This document shows, in pieces, positions 16,953 to 25,806 of a DNA stretch of 64,000 nucleotides; positions within the stretch are counted from its first letter, which is position 1, and the number at the start of each line of letters is the position of its first letter. The notes below the pieces were generated by a model. It saw only the letters and a list, made by a program, of their open reading frames with translations. It ran no database searches and was not told where the DNA came from. The DNA lies in the NCBI GenBank assembly GCA_016703325.1, contig JADJCH010000027.1:20437-84436 (forward strand). The letters run 5' to 3'. A program made the position numbers and the translations under genes. Origin of the DNA: Burkholderiales bacterium (lineage in GTDB: Bacteria; Pseudomonadota; Gammaproteobacteria; Burkholderiales; Burkholderiaceae_C).

Positions 16953-19900
16953 TCAGGGGGTGAGGACTGTCGGCTGGGCGGGGCCGGTCAGTGCGGGCAG
17001 GCGCTTGACCACCCTGTCGGCCGGCTCGGGGGCACCGTAGAGGTAGCCCTGCGCAGCCTCGCAACCCAACTTCAGCAGGAAATCCCCCTGCTCGGCGGTT
17101 TCCACCCCTTCGGCCAGCACCGACATGCCCAGGCTGTGACCCAGGCCCACCATGGTCTGCACCAGTTGGGCATCGCTGCTGTCGCCGGGCAGGTCGCGCA
17201 CAAAGCCGCGGTCGATCTTGAGTTTGTGCACCGGGAAGCGCTTCAGGTAGGCCAGCGACGAATACCCGGTGCCGAAGTCGTCGATCGCCAGGTGCACGCC
17301 CTGGCAGTGCAGGGACTGCAGGAAGGGTTCGGCCTTGTCGCCCTGCTCCATCAGGCCGGATTCGGTGATCTCCAGCTCCAGCCGATCGGGCGGCAGGCCG
17401 CTGTCGGCCAGGGCCCGCAGCACCCGTTCGTCGGTGCCGCCGCGCCGCACCTCCACTGGCGACAGGTTGATGGCGATGCGGCCGAACTCCAGCCCGGCGT
17501 CCAGCCAGGCGCGACCCTGACGGCAGGCCGCGCGGGTGACCCATTCACCCAGCTCGATGATCAGGCCGTTTTCCTCCAGCACCGGGATGAACTCCGCCGG
17601 CCCCACCGGCGGCAGGTCCGGCTGCTTCAGGCGCACCAGCGCCTCCAGCCCGATGAGACGACGGCTGGCGATGTCCACCAGCGGCTGATACCAGAGCTCG
17701 AACTCCTGCTTCGCCAGGGCCCGGCGCAGCCGGGAGTCCAGTGCCAGGCGGTTCTGTGCTGCCGCCGTGAGGGACTCGGTGTAGTAGCGGTAGGTGTTGC
17801 GCCCGGCCCGTTTGGCCTGGTACATGGCCGCATCCGCGTCGCGCACCAGGTCATTGACGGTGTGGCCATCCTGTGGGTACAGGCTGATGCCCACACTGGC
17901 CTGCACATAAACCGTCATGCCGTCCACATGGAAGGGCTCGTCGAGCAGGCGGATCAGCTCCTGCGCGACGACGCCGGCATCCTGCGGCTCGTTGAGGTGT
18001 TCCAGCACCAGCACGAACTCGTCGCCGCCCAGCCGGCCCAGCGTGTCCTCCCGGCGGGTGCGTTGGGCCAGGCGATGGGCCACCTCCGACAGCAGTGCGT
18101 CACCGGCGGCGTGGCCGAGGCTGTCGTTGACCGTCTTGAAGTTGTCCAGATCGATGAACAGCACTGCCACATGCAGCGACTGGCGCGCGGCGGCCGCCAT
18201 CGCCTGCTCCAAGCGTGCCAGCACCATGGGCCGGTTGGGCAGCTGGGTCAACGGATCAAAATGCGCCATCTGCTGCAGCCGCTCCTCGGTGAGCTTCTGC
18301 TGGGTGATGTCGGTGAACACTGCCACGTAGTGACTGGGGTGCCCTTGAGGGTCGCGCACCGTGCTGATGGACATCCACTGCGCATAAAACTCACCGCCGC
18401 GGCGCCGGTTCCACAACTCACCCTGCCACTCGCCCTGCGTGGTCAGCGCCTGCCAGAGCTCGCTGTAGAAGGCGTCGTCCTGACGGCCGGAGCGAAGGAT
18501 GTTCGGCGCCTTGCCGACGACGTCGGCTTCGGTGTAGCCGGTGATGCGGCTGAACGCACGGTTCACCGACACGATGCGGGGCGTCAGGTCCGTCACCATC
18601 ACCCCATCCTGGGTGCTCTCCAGTGCGGCGGCGTGCAGTCGCACCCGGGCCTGCGACTCCTGCCACTGCTGCTCGCGCAGGAACTGCCCCCGCGCGTAGG
18701 CAATGTCGGAGCAGATCTCGTCGAACAGGCGCTGCTCGTCCTGGTCAGAAGGGTCCAGCCTCTCGTGCTCCAGCAGCAAGGCAGCATCAAAACCGCCGGC
18801 GCCCCCCAGAGGCAGCGCCACCCAGGCGTGAAAGATGCCTTCGTCCTGAGCCAGTTCGTTCTCGCTGGGGACGGCTCGGCTCCAGTGGGTGCGGCCTTGC
18901 TGCAGGGCGGTGCGCGCTGTCTCCAAGGCCTGAAGTGGCGGCAGAGTGGGCGTGTCCGCAGAGGATTCCCCCTGCAGCGCGGCCCGACAGGCCAAGCCCC
19001 AGCCATGGGCTGCGGCCGGATCGGGCCGCAGCACCCGGGCGCTGCTGAAGCCGCCATGGCTCAGCGCTGCCGCACAGATGCGGGAAAACAGCTCCGGCTC
19101 ACTGCGGGTCTGCACGATGCTCTGGTTCACCTGGCTCAGAAAGCTGTACAGCCGGGTGAAGGCCTGCACCCGTTGCTGTGCCTGGTGGCGTTCCGTCACG
19201 TCCCAGCTGATCCACACCACCATGTCCTGGCCGGCCAGTCGGGCGGCGTGGCACTCGAAACGGCGCCGTCCGACCGGTGTTTGAAGCAACAGCTCGGTGC
19301 GCGCGCCTTCGGGCCGATCCAGTGCGGTGGCGATGGTGTCCAGGATCTGGGCGGCCTGAGGCGCGTCGATGTGCTCGGCCACCGTTCGGCTCAGGATCAT
19401 CTCGCGGGGCGCGGCCAGCTTGCTGTCCGGGCCGTAGGCAGCGAGGTAGCGGCCCTCCCGGTCCAGCAGGAAGGACACCTCCGGCAGGGCCCGGGTCAAT
19501 GCGTCCAGGCGCGCCGCATGGCTTGCGAGAGCCTGCAGCGCCTGCTCCCTCTGTGCCATGTGACTCTGCAGCAGCAGGATCAGGCCTGCGGCCAACGCGG
19601 CCACCAGCAGCAGGGTCAAGGCGGTCAATTGCGCCTGGCGCTGCAGTCGCAGGCTTTGCTCCTCGTGCAGCGCCTTCTCCACCTGCAGCGCGGCCTCGTC
19701 CAGGGTCACCATGGCACGCCGGATCGCCAGGGCAGGAGCGGCCGCAGACTCCGCCAGGCTGTTGCGCACCTCGGTCTGCAGGCGCTCCAGCGTCTGCAGG
19801 TAGTGCCGTGCGGCATCGGCGCGGCGCTGCTGCACCTGTTGCGGCAGGGCGATGTCCTCGTACCGCTTGAGGGGGTCGCCCAGGGCCAGTGCCAGCTCCC

Positions 19901-20162
19901 GCGCGGTGCGCAGTTCGGCGCTCAGCATGTCCTCGCTGACGCTGCGTTCGCCGTTGCGCAGCTGTTCGGCGTACAGCTCGGCACGCTGCACCCGCAGCGT
20001 CGACTGCTGCATGGCCTGAGACTGCTCCAGCATCGCAGCCTGAGCCGAGCTCCAGCGCTGGTGACTCCAGAAGATCAGGCCGATGCACACCAGCGCCAAC
20101 AAGGCGATGGCGGCCAGGATCCGCCCGGGCGCCAGCGACAGGCGAGGCATCAAGGCGTTCAT
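16953..20162 (-). CDS. PAS-GGDEF-EAL cyclic-di-GMP signalling protein
   Basis: 1069 residues. Order: membrane helix near residues 15-32, a periplasmic helical sensor region, a second membrane helix near 190-210, a PAS domain, a GAF-like region, a second PAS domain (LESTQDGVMVTDLTPRIVSVN), GGDEF (motif intact at 712-716) and EAL (EAL at 840-842). Catalytic EAL residues such as ITESGLME and DDFGTGYSSL are present, so both c-di-GMP synthesis and hydrolysis are possible. The start overlaps the stop of the upstream substrate-binding-like gene (ATGA), suggesting the two form one signalling unit responding to a periplasmic ligand. Confidence 0.92.
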   Translation of the reverse strand: MNALMPRLSLAPGRILAAIALLALVCIGLIFWSHQRWSSAQAAMLEQSQAMQQSTLRVQRAELYAEQLRNGERSVSEDMLSAELRTARELALALGDPLKRYEDIALPQQVQQRRADAARHYLQTLERLQTEVRNSLAESAAAPALAIRRAMVTLDEAALQVEKALHEEQSLRLQRQAQLTALTLLLVAALAAGLILLLQSHMAQREQALQALASHAARLDALTRALPEVSFLLDREGRYLAAYGPDSKLAAPREMILSRTVAEHIDAPQAAQILDTIATALDRPEGARTELLLQTPVGRRRFECHAARLAGQDMVVWISWDVTERHQAQQRVQAFTRLYSFLSQVNQSIVQTRSEPELFSRICAAALSHGGFSSARVLRPDPAAAHGWGLACRAALQGESSADTPTLPPLQALETARTALQQGRTHWSRAVPSENELAQDEGIFHAWVALPLGGAGGFDAALLLEHERLDPSDQDEQRLFDEICSDIAYARGQFLREQQWQESQARVRLHAAALESTQDGVMVTDLTPRIVSVNRAFSRITGYTEADVVGKAPNILRSGRQDDAFYSELWQALTTQGEWQGELWNRRRGGEFYAQWMSISTVRDPQGHPSHYVAVFTDITQQKLTEERLQQMAHFDPLTQLPNRPMVLARLEQAMAAAARQSLHVAVLFIDLDNFKTVNDSLGHAAGDALLSEVAHRLAQRTRREDTLGRLGGDEFVLVLEHLNEPQDAGVVAQELIRLLDEPFHVDGMTVYVQASVGISLYPQDGHTVNDLVRDADAAMYQAKRAGRNTYRYYTESLTAAAQNRLALDSRLRRALAKQEFELWYQPLVDIASRRLIGLEALVRLKQPDLPPVGPAEFIPVLEENGLIIELGEWVTRAACRQGRAWLDAGLEFGRIAINLSPVEVRRGGTDERVLRALADSGLPPDRLELEITESGLMEQGDKAEPFLQSLHCQGVHLAIDDFGTGYSSLAYLKRFPVHKLKIDRGFVRDLPGDSSDAQLVQTMVGLGHSLGMSVLAEGVETAEQGDFLLKLGCEAAQGYLYGAPEPADRVVKRLPALTGPAQPTVLTP

Positions 20163-21169
20163 GGCCGCCGGCCTTGAAGGGCCGGCCCGGAGGTCGTTCC
20201 GGTTGCGAAGGACCCGGCGCCGGCGGCGGGTATTCCCAGCGCAGGCGGAGGCATGATCTCGTCGTAGGAAAAACCATAGCGCGTGGCCAGGGCCAGGTGA
20301 GCGGGCGTGCCCAGGAACTGCCCCAGCGCCTCATCCAATTGCACCAGGCGTGCATCCCCCAGTCGCATCGCATAGGCGGGCCGCCCGATCAGCGGCTGGT
20401 CCTGCAGCAGGGGGGCTTCGAAGGGGTCGGCCAGTTCTCCCACCGAGTTGCCGCCCAGGCGGACCGCCCAGCGCAGGGAAGGTCCGGACAGCATGAAGGC
20501 ATCCGCCTGTCGGGCCTGCACCGCAGACAGGCCGTGCTGGGCTTCCTGCAGCACCAGCAGCCGCGGTTCGTGCAGCCCGGCTTGCCGGGCAGCTTCCAGC
20601 TCCACCGAGCCACTGAGCACCGCGAGTTTCAGGTCCCGGCGCACGACGATGTCCTGCAGCCGGTGCAGCCCTTGCGGGTTGAATGGAGCCACCAGCAGGG
20701 CCGGACTGACCATCGCGGTGGGGCGACTGAACGCCGCCACGCGCTGCCGCTGGGGGGTGATGAACATGCCGCTGGCGATCAGGTCGATGCGCCCCATCTG
20801 CAACTCATGCAGCAGTTGACCGAAGCGCAGGTGCAGCCACACCGGCTCGGGCCATCCCAAGGGCCCCAAGAGCGCACGCAACACCTCCGGGCTCTCACCC
20901 TGCACCTGACCTGAGGCGTCCAGGTAGGCATAAGGAGGCTCGATGGAATAGCCCACCCTCAGGGGGGCACCACGGCCGTCGCTGGCGCCCTGCATGGCCG
21001 GGTGGGCAGTGTCCGAACCGGTCAGCCCCGCACCGCTGAGGACCAGCCATGCGCAGGTCAGCGCCGTCAAGAGCAGCAATCCGACCCATGCCACCGTTGC
21101 CCTGCCGATCACCTCGATTTCTCCCTTGTGTGATGTGTCTGGATGCAGTGCACGCATCATCGCGCGCAC
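20159..21169 (-). CDS. Membrane-tethered periplasmic substrate-binding (SBP_bac_3) protein
   Basis: 336 residues. A membrane helix (about 24-45) is followed by a family-3 solute-binding domain: LRVGYSIEPPYAYLDASGQVQGESPEVL, then DLIASGMFITPQRQRVAAFS. No transporter genes are adjacent; instead it overlaps the GGDEF-EAL gene by four bases. The retained membrane anchor and this coupling suggest a ligand sensor that feeds the c-di-GMP enzyme rather than an uptake component. The ligand is probably an amino acid or similar small molecule, by family. The tail is Ala/Gly/Thr-rich. Confidence 0.8.
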   Translation of the reverse strand: MRAMMRALHPDTSHKGEIEVIGRATVAWVGLLLLTALTCAWLVLSGAGLTGSDTAHPAMQGASDGRGAPLRVGYSIEPPYAYLDASGQVQGESPEVLRALLGPLGWPEPVWLHLRFGQLLHELQMGRIDLIASGMFITPQRQRVAAFSRPTAMVSPALLVAPFNPQGLHRLQDIVVRRDLKLAVLSGSVELEAARQAGLHEPRLLVLQEAQHGLSAVQARQADAFMLSGPSLRWAVRLGGNSVGELADPFEAPLLQDQPLIGRPAYAMRLGDARLVQLDEALGQFLGTPAHLALATRYGFSYDEIMPPPALGIPAAGAGSFATGTTSGPALQGRRP

Positions 21170-21371
21170 ATCGAGCTGGATCGGAAGCCCCTCGGCGATC
21201 GGCCCCTGCGTTCGATGGCTGCATTAATTGTGCGATTCCGGCACATTCTCGCCCAGTGAACGAGGGCTACGGAAGGTCAGGCGATACATCCGGTCAACCA
21301 ACAAATGGCCGGCGATGAATTGTTCTGTGGGTGGCGGCCGGTCTCGGCAGCATTCGCCCGGCGGCAACGCC

Positions 21372-21818
21372 TCATCCTTGCCGGATCAACTGCGTGGCCC
21401 GGCTCTGGAGTTTGCCAAACAGGGCCTCCAGGCTGCGGCGCTCGTCTGCATCCAGCGCTTCGAGCAAGAACTCCACCCGGGCCTGCACCAGCGGCACGAT
21501 CCTGGCCACCTGCGCCTGCCCGGCCGGCAGCAGGCGCAGCACCTTGTTGCGGCGGTCTGCACTGTCTTCGCTGCGCTGCAGCAGGCCGTCGTGCTCCAGC
21601 CGGGCCACGGCGCGGCTGACCTGCATCTTGTCCAACGTGGTCTGCGCGATCACGTCGGTGGTCTTCATCGCCCCGTTCTCGTACAGCGCCGCCACCACCC
21701 GCCACTCGTCGCGGCTGAGCTCGAAGCGCTCTGCATACACCTGAGCCATCGCGCGGCTGACGGTCTCCGCCAGCACCGCCAGTTGATAGGGGAAGAAGGA
21801 TTGCAGCTTCAGGTTCAT
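21372..21818 (-). CDS. MarR-family transcriptional regulator
   Basis: 148 residues from ATG 21818 (MNLKLQSFFPYQLAVLAE); the frame extends upstream but covers the promoter region. The winged HTH is clear: ELSRDEWRVVAALYENGAMKTTDVI, DKMQVSRAVARLEHDGLLQR and the wing DRRNKVLRLLPAG. It is divergent from the VOC/FAD hydroxylase genes and most likely represses them until an aromatic ligand is bound. Matching ATGGTAAC/GTTACCAT sites flank the two starts. Confidence 0.88.
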   Translation of the reverse strand: MNLKLQSFFPYQLAVLAETVSRAMAQVYAERFELSRDEWRVVAALYENGAMKTTDVIAQTTLDKMQVSRAVARLEHDGLLQRSEDSADRRNKVLRLLPAGQAQVARIVPLVQARVEFLLEALDADERRSLEALFGKLQSRATQLIRQG

Positions 21819-21852
21819 GGTTGCCCGGCTCGATGTGAGGTGGCTGAACCCA

Positions 21853-21985
21853 ATGGTAACAACAGATACCGTGTAAACAAGGCGCCGTCGGTCGACGATT
21901 CTGAGTTGAATCAGCTTGACGTCATTCAAAAACGTCGCAGTGACGCTGAAAGGGGACTTGCTTTATTAGTCACAAGCGTTACCAT
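21853..21985. promoter_or_regulatory. Divergent MarR/VOC promoter region with paired operator candidates
   Basis: ATGGTAAC (21853-21860) and its exact reverse complement GTTACCAT (21978-21985) sit on either side of this region; the first is part of GGTAACAACAGATACC, itself an imperfect palindrome. TTGCTT at 21958 is a possible -35 box for the VOC gene, with the second site over the expected -10. The region is AT-richer than its surroundings. Assignment as MarR operators is inferred from symmetry and position. Confidence 0.45.
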
Positions 21986-22092
21986 ATGATCAGTCCGTGG
22001 AGATGAACGTCTACGGCGTCGCCGTAGCTCCCAACATCCATCCCTCCATCCCTCTGCCCGCACCCCTGCCACCGTTCCCGAGGAGACCCACC

Positions 22093-22629
22093 ATGAACAT
22101 CCAGCGCATCCACCACGTCGCCTACCGCTGCCGCGACGCCAAGGAAACCGTCCTGTGGTACCAGAAGCACCTGGGCATGAACTTCGTGCTCGCCATCGCC
22201 GAAGACCAGGTGCCCTCCACCCACGCGCCCGATCCTTACATGCACCTGTTCATGGACGCGGGCAACGGCAACGTGCTGGCCTTCTTCGAGCTGCCCAACT
22301 CCCCGGCCATGGGCCGCGACGCCAACACCCCGGACTGGGTGCAGCACATCGCCTTCAAGGTCGGCAGCGTGCAGGAGCTGGAAGAGACCAAAGCCCGTCT
22401 GGAAGCCGGCGGCATCGCCGTGGTGGGCGTGACCGACCACACCATCTTCAAGTCGATCTACTTCTTCGACCCCAACGGCCACCGCCTGGAACTGGCCGCC
22501 GACGTCGGCACGCCGGACATGTACAAGAAGCTCGACGACGTGAAGTGGGAGATGCTGGAGGAGTGGTCCCAGACCAAGCGCGCGCCGAAACACGCCGCCT
22601 GGATGCACGAAAAAGAGTTCACTCAGTGA
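22093..22629 (+). CDS. VOC-family (glyoxalase/bleomycin resistance/dioxygenase) protein
   Basis: 178 residues from ATG 22093 with a clear AGGAG ribosome binding site. Two VOC modules are visible: IQRIHHVAYRCRDAKETVLWYQ and VQHIAFKVGSVQELEETKARL, ending with SIYFFDPNGHRLELA. Metal ligands probably are the histidine of IHHVAY, the histidine of VQHIAF and the glutamate of RLELA. The family includes extradiol ring-cleavage enzymes and glyoxalases; next to a flavin aromatic hydroxylase a role in cleaving or isomerising a ring-derived intermediate is likely but not proven. Confidence 0.82.
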   Translation: MNIQRIHHVAYRCRDAKETVLWYQKHLGMNFVLAIAEDQVPSTHAPDPYMHLFMDAGNGNVLAFFELPNSPAMGRDANTPDWVQHIAFKVGSVQELEETKARLEAGGIAVVGVTDHTIFKSIYFFDPNGHRLELAADVGTPDMYKKLDDVKWEMLEEWSQTKRAPKHAAWMHEKEFTQ

Positions 22630-22657
22630 TCTGAGGGCGCAGCGAGGAGACCCCCCC

Positions 22658-24331
22658 ATGCTCAAGACCTATACCTACCCGCAGTTCGACTACCGCCAGA
22701 GCGCCGAGCAGAAGGAGGGCCGCCTGGCCCGCCACCCGGTGGTCATCATCGGTGCCGGGCCGATCGGCCTGACCACCGCGCTGGAGTGCGCCTACCGTGG
22801 CCTGCCGGCGGTGATCATCGACGACAACAACACCGTCAGCATCGGCTCGCGCGCGGTCTGCTACGCCAAGCGGCCGCTGGAGGTGTGGGACCGTCTGGGC
22901 CTGGGCGAGGGCTTCGTCGATAAGGGGGTGAGCTGGAAGGTCGGCCGCGTGTTCCACCGCGAGGAGCAGGTCTACCAGTTCGACCTGCTGCCCGAGCCGG
23001 ACCACAAGATGCCGGCGATGATCAACCTGCAGCAGTACTACCTGGAAGAGGCGATGGTCGCTGCCTGCGAACGCAGCGATCTCGTCGACCTGCGCTGGAA
23101 GCACAAGCTGCTGGCGATCAGCCAGGGCGACGGATCGTCGGATGAGGTGGCGACCCTGACCGTGGAGACGCCCGACGGCGTGTTCCAGATGGAGGCCGAC
23201 TGGGTGATCGCCTGCGACGGCGCCAACAGTGACACCCGCCGCATGGTCAATGGCCAGTTCACCGGCCAGTTCTTCCAGGACCGCTTCCTGATCGCCGACG
23301 TGGTGATGGACGCGGGCTTTCCCACCGAACGTTGGTTCTGGTTCGACCCGCCCTTCCACCGCGGCGCGGTCCGTCCGGACGGATTTCGCATGCCCACCAG
23401 CGTGCTGCTGCACAAGCAGGCCGACAACGTCTGGCGCATCGACTTCCAGCTCGGCTGGGACAGCGATCCAGAGGAGGAGAAGAAGCCCGAGAAGGTCATC
23501 CCCCGCATCCAGGCCATGCTGGGGCCGGAGGCCAAGTTCGAGCTGGAGTGGGTGTCGGTCTACCAGTTCGCCTGCCGCCGGGTGGACAACTTCCGCTGTG
23601 GCCGGGTGATCTTTGCGGGTGATGCGGCGCACCAGGTCTCGCCCTTTGGCGCGCGCGGCGCCAACACCGGCGTGCAGGACATCGACAACCTGGTCTGGAA
23701 GCTCAAGCTGGTGCTCGATGGGTTGGCGCCGCCGGCGCTGGTGGACTCGTACCACGAGGAGCGCGCCTTTGCGGCCGACGACAACCTGCTCAACTCCACC
23801 CGCTCCACCGACTTCATCACGCCCAAGAGCGCGGCCAGCCTGCGCATGCGCGATGCGGTGCTGGAGCTGGCGCGCAGCGAGCCCTTTGCCCGCCCGCTGG
23901 TCAACAGCGGCCGGCTGTCCACGCCGACGCCCTATGTGAATTCGTCGCTGAACACCGCGGACACCGAGGACTTCGCCGGCAAGATGCGCCCGGGCAGCAA
24001 CTGCGCCGACGCACCGGTGGTGTTCAACGGCCAGGCCGGCTGGTTCCTGAACGCCCTGAATGCCCGGCACACCCCGGGCAGCGCAGGCGACTTCACCCTG
24101 CTGGTCTGGGGCGACGGCCCGGCCGAGCCGATCAGCGTCGGGGCTGTCAACGCCCGCGTGCTGCGCGTCGGCCGCGACCTGCAGGACACCACCGGCGTGT
24201 TGACGCAGCGCTACGACGCCCGGCCCGGTACCGTCTACCTGATCCGCCCGGACCAGCATGTGGCCGCGCGCTGGCGCAGCTTCGATGCTGCCCAGGCCAC
24301 CTCGGCCCTGCGCCGCTGCCTGGCGATGTGA
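22658..24331 (+). CDS. FAD-dependent aromatic hydroxylase (PHBH-fold monooxygenase)
   Basis: 557 residues. FAD_binding_3 signatures: GxGxxG motif in VVIIGAGPIGLTTALE (about 29-44), the DG motif in WVIACDGANSDTRRM and the second FAD contact FAGDAAHQVSPFGARGANTG. A C-terminal thioredoxin-like extension of about 140 residues places it in the MhpA/phenol-hydroxylase-like subgroup. It should use NAD(P)H and oxygen to hydroxylate an aromatic acid or similar compound; the substrate is not identifiable. It lies 28 bases after the VOC gene and is followed by a DUF2783 gene, one operon under the MarR regulator. Confidence 0.85.
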   Translation: MLKTYTYPQFDYRQSAEQKEGRLARHPVVIIGAGPIGLTTALECAYRGLPAVIIDDNNTVSIGSRAVCYAKRPLEVWDRLGLGEGFVDKGVSWKVGRVFHREEQVYQFDLLPEPDHKMPAMINLQQYYLEEAMVAACERSDLVDLRWKHKLLAISQGDGSSDEVATLTVETPDGVFQMEADWVIACDGANSDTRRMVNGQFTGQFFQDRFLIADVVMDAGFPTERWFWFDPPFHRGAVRPDGFRMPTSVLLHKQADNVWRIDFQLGWDSDPEEEKKPEKVIPRIQAMLGPEAKFELEWVSVYQFACRRVDNFRCGRVIFAGDAAHQVSPFGARGANTGVQDIDNLVWKLKLVLDGLAPPALVDSYHEERAFAADDNLLNSTRSTDFITPKSAASLRMRDAVLELARSEPFARPLVNSGRLSTPTPYVNSSLNTADTEDFAGKMRPGSNCADAPVVFNGQAGWFLNALNARHTPGSAGDFTLLVWGDGPAEPISVGAVNARVLRVGRDLQDTTGVLTQRYDARPGTVYLIRPDQHVAARWRSFDAAQATSALRRCLAM

Positions 24332-24393
24332 GCCGAGCGATGTCGATATCGACATTCACATCGACAGCCCAGCCATCCGACGGAGAACCGAAC

Positions 24394-24588
24394 ATGCCCC
24401 TGAACCGCCAACCCAACCTGATCGATCCCGACGGCTTCTACGAGGAGCTGATCAACGCCCAGCGCGGCCTCAGCGACGAGCAGTCGCAGCTGATGAACGC
24501 CAAGCTGATCCTCATCCTGGCCAACCACATCGGCGACCGGGAGCTGCTGCGCGAGGCGCTGGCCATCGCCCGGCCGGCGGGGGTCTGA
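24394..24588 (+). CDS. DUF2783 small protein
   Basis: 64 residues from ATG 24394 with CGGAG ahead of it. The protein is acidic and helical (LIDPDGFYEELINAQRGLSDEQ, then ILILANHIGDRELLREAL). DUF2783 proteins are found next to FAD-dependent aromatic hydroxylases of this type, which is the context here; the role is unknown and may be a subunit or assembly partner of the hydroxylase. No signal peptide or metal motif. Confidence 0.75.
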   Translation: MPLNRQPNLIDPDGFYEELINAQRGLSDEQSQLMNAKLILILANHIGDRELLREALAIARPAGV

Positions 24589-24690
24589 ATCAGCGCTGCG
24601 GCGCTTAGCATGCGGGGCTGTTGCCATCCCCCCGGCGGGTATCCCTGACCCACCGGGGGGGCCCGCCACCCAAGCTGCCCGAAAGCGCCC

Positions 24691-25251
24691 ATGAACGCCA
24701 CCTCAGCAGACCGCCTGAGCCCCTTGCTGCGCGCCAAAAACCTCGCCTGGACGGGCATGGCGTTGCGCCGGTCCGGTTGGACCGCCGTCCTGTGCCTGGC
24801 GCTGGGCCTTGTCGCCTGCGACAACCAGAAGGTGGCCCGCCTGGAGGAGGGCGTGGCCACCGAGATGGACGTGATGCGGGAGTTCGGCGTGCCGCTGGAG
24901 ATCCACCGCGAGGCGGACGGCTCGCGCACCTTCGAGTACACCCGCCAGCCCGCCGGCACCGCCAACTACTACATCACCCTCGGGACCGACGGCAAGATGT
25001 CCGCCCTGCGCCAGGTGCTGTCGCAGCCCTACCTGGCGAAGGTCCAGCCCGGCATGGACCAGGCCAGCGTGCGACGCCTGCTCGGCCAGCCCGGCAAGAA
25101 GACGCCCTATGCCCTGAAGCGCGAGGAGGTCTGGGACTGGCGCTGGCAGGACGGCCCCACCCCCCGCATCTTCAGCGTCACCTTCGATGAGGCGGGACGG
25201 GTCGTGTCCAGCGGCAGCGTCGAGGACGACGAGGCCACCCGGACGCGTTGA
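24691..25251 (+). CDS. BamE/SmpA-like outer membrane lipoprotein
   Basis: 186 residues. An extended N-terminus and hydrophobic stretch end in the lipobox LGLVAC (cysteine about residue 51); a later start such as MALRRSGWTAVLCLALG would give a shorter, more normal signal. Two SmpA/OmlA-like repeats follow: LEEGVATEMDVMREFGVPLEIH and VQPGMDQASVRRLLGQPGKK, the BamE fold of an alpha-hairpin plus three-strand sheet. Because it holds two repeats it is probably a BamE paralogue rather than the essential BamE. It is separated from xoxF by about 555 bases. Confidence 0.75.
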   Translation: MNATSADRLSPLLRAKNLAWTGMALRRSGWTAVLCLALGLVACDNQKVARLEEGVATEMDVMREFGVPLEIHREADGSRTFEYTRQPAGTANYYITLGTDGKMSALRQVLSQPYLAKVQPGMDQASVRRLLGQPGKKTPYALKREEVWDWRWQDGPTPRIFSVTFDEAGRVVSSGSVEDDEATRTR

Positions 25252-25806
25252 ATCGGCCACGGGGTGGCCGCTCGGCTTGACAGGTTTGCACTGGATCGGG
25301 CCGGCGGATGCAGGGCGAATCACTGTGTCCCATTCGCCGAGCCGGCCCGGTTGGCTCTGGCGTGTCAGTCTGGCAGAGACACAGTGTCCCGATTCTGAGG
25401 AAACCGGACGCTGTCCACCTGAAGTGCCCGTTCGGCGGCCATCACAAACCGCTGGCGACGGCAGACCCGGGATCAGGTCTTTCCCTAGGCGTTTGTGCGG
25501 TGCAGGCCGGTGTGGGCGGTTCACCGTGGCGCCGGTGGGGTGAAAGCGGCGCGGCGGCTCCACCAGACAGGGGCAAGTCCTGACAGGGGCAGCCCGGTGT
25601 TTGAGGGTAAACACGGGGCGATTCGGTGTGAACTTGCGGCAGATCGCATGGCCCGGGTCGATCGGGGCAGAAGCCCCGTCTGAAGTTGGGCACACGAGTT
25701 GCAGTTGGAGTTCGGGTGTGGAGGTCGCGCCGATGGAAGGTGGTTGCCGGCGACCCAACGTTCCTCCCCATGTCCGAAGACCACCTGTGAGCAAGGAGAC
25801 ACACTC
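25252..25806 (+). promoter_or_regulatory. Long xoxF upstream region
   Basis: No convincing gene is present in these 555 bases. Seen: an inverted repeat CGGCCAC/GTGGCCG just after the BamE-like gene; GTGTCCC at 25325-25331 and again at 25384-25390, the second within GACAC-A-GTGTC; a tandem direct repeat GACAGGGGCA at 25566 and 25582 (16-base period); and a hairpin CGGGGC-AGAA-GCCCCG at 25663-25678. A purine-rich GAGCAAGGAGA precedes the GTG start of xoxF. The tandem repeats look like activator sites; no good sigma-70 promoter could be fixed. Confidence 0.5.

Noticed and set aside
16155..20177. Plus-strand open frame of 1340 codons
   Set aside because: It lies opposite the GGDEF-EAL and PHP genes, whose domains are unmistakable. 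It has no recognisable domain and is His/Gln/Arg-rich as expected from an antisense frame in high-GC DNA.
25277..25282. TTGACA as a -35 box for xoxF
   Set aside because: A perfect hexamer, but at 17 bases distance the sequence is GC-rich with no -10 resemblance, and it is more than 500 bases from the start codon.
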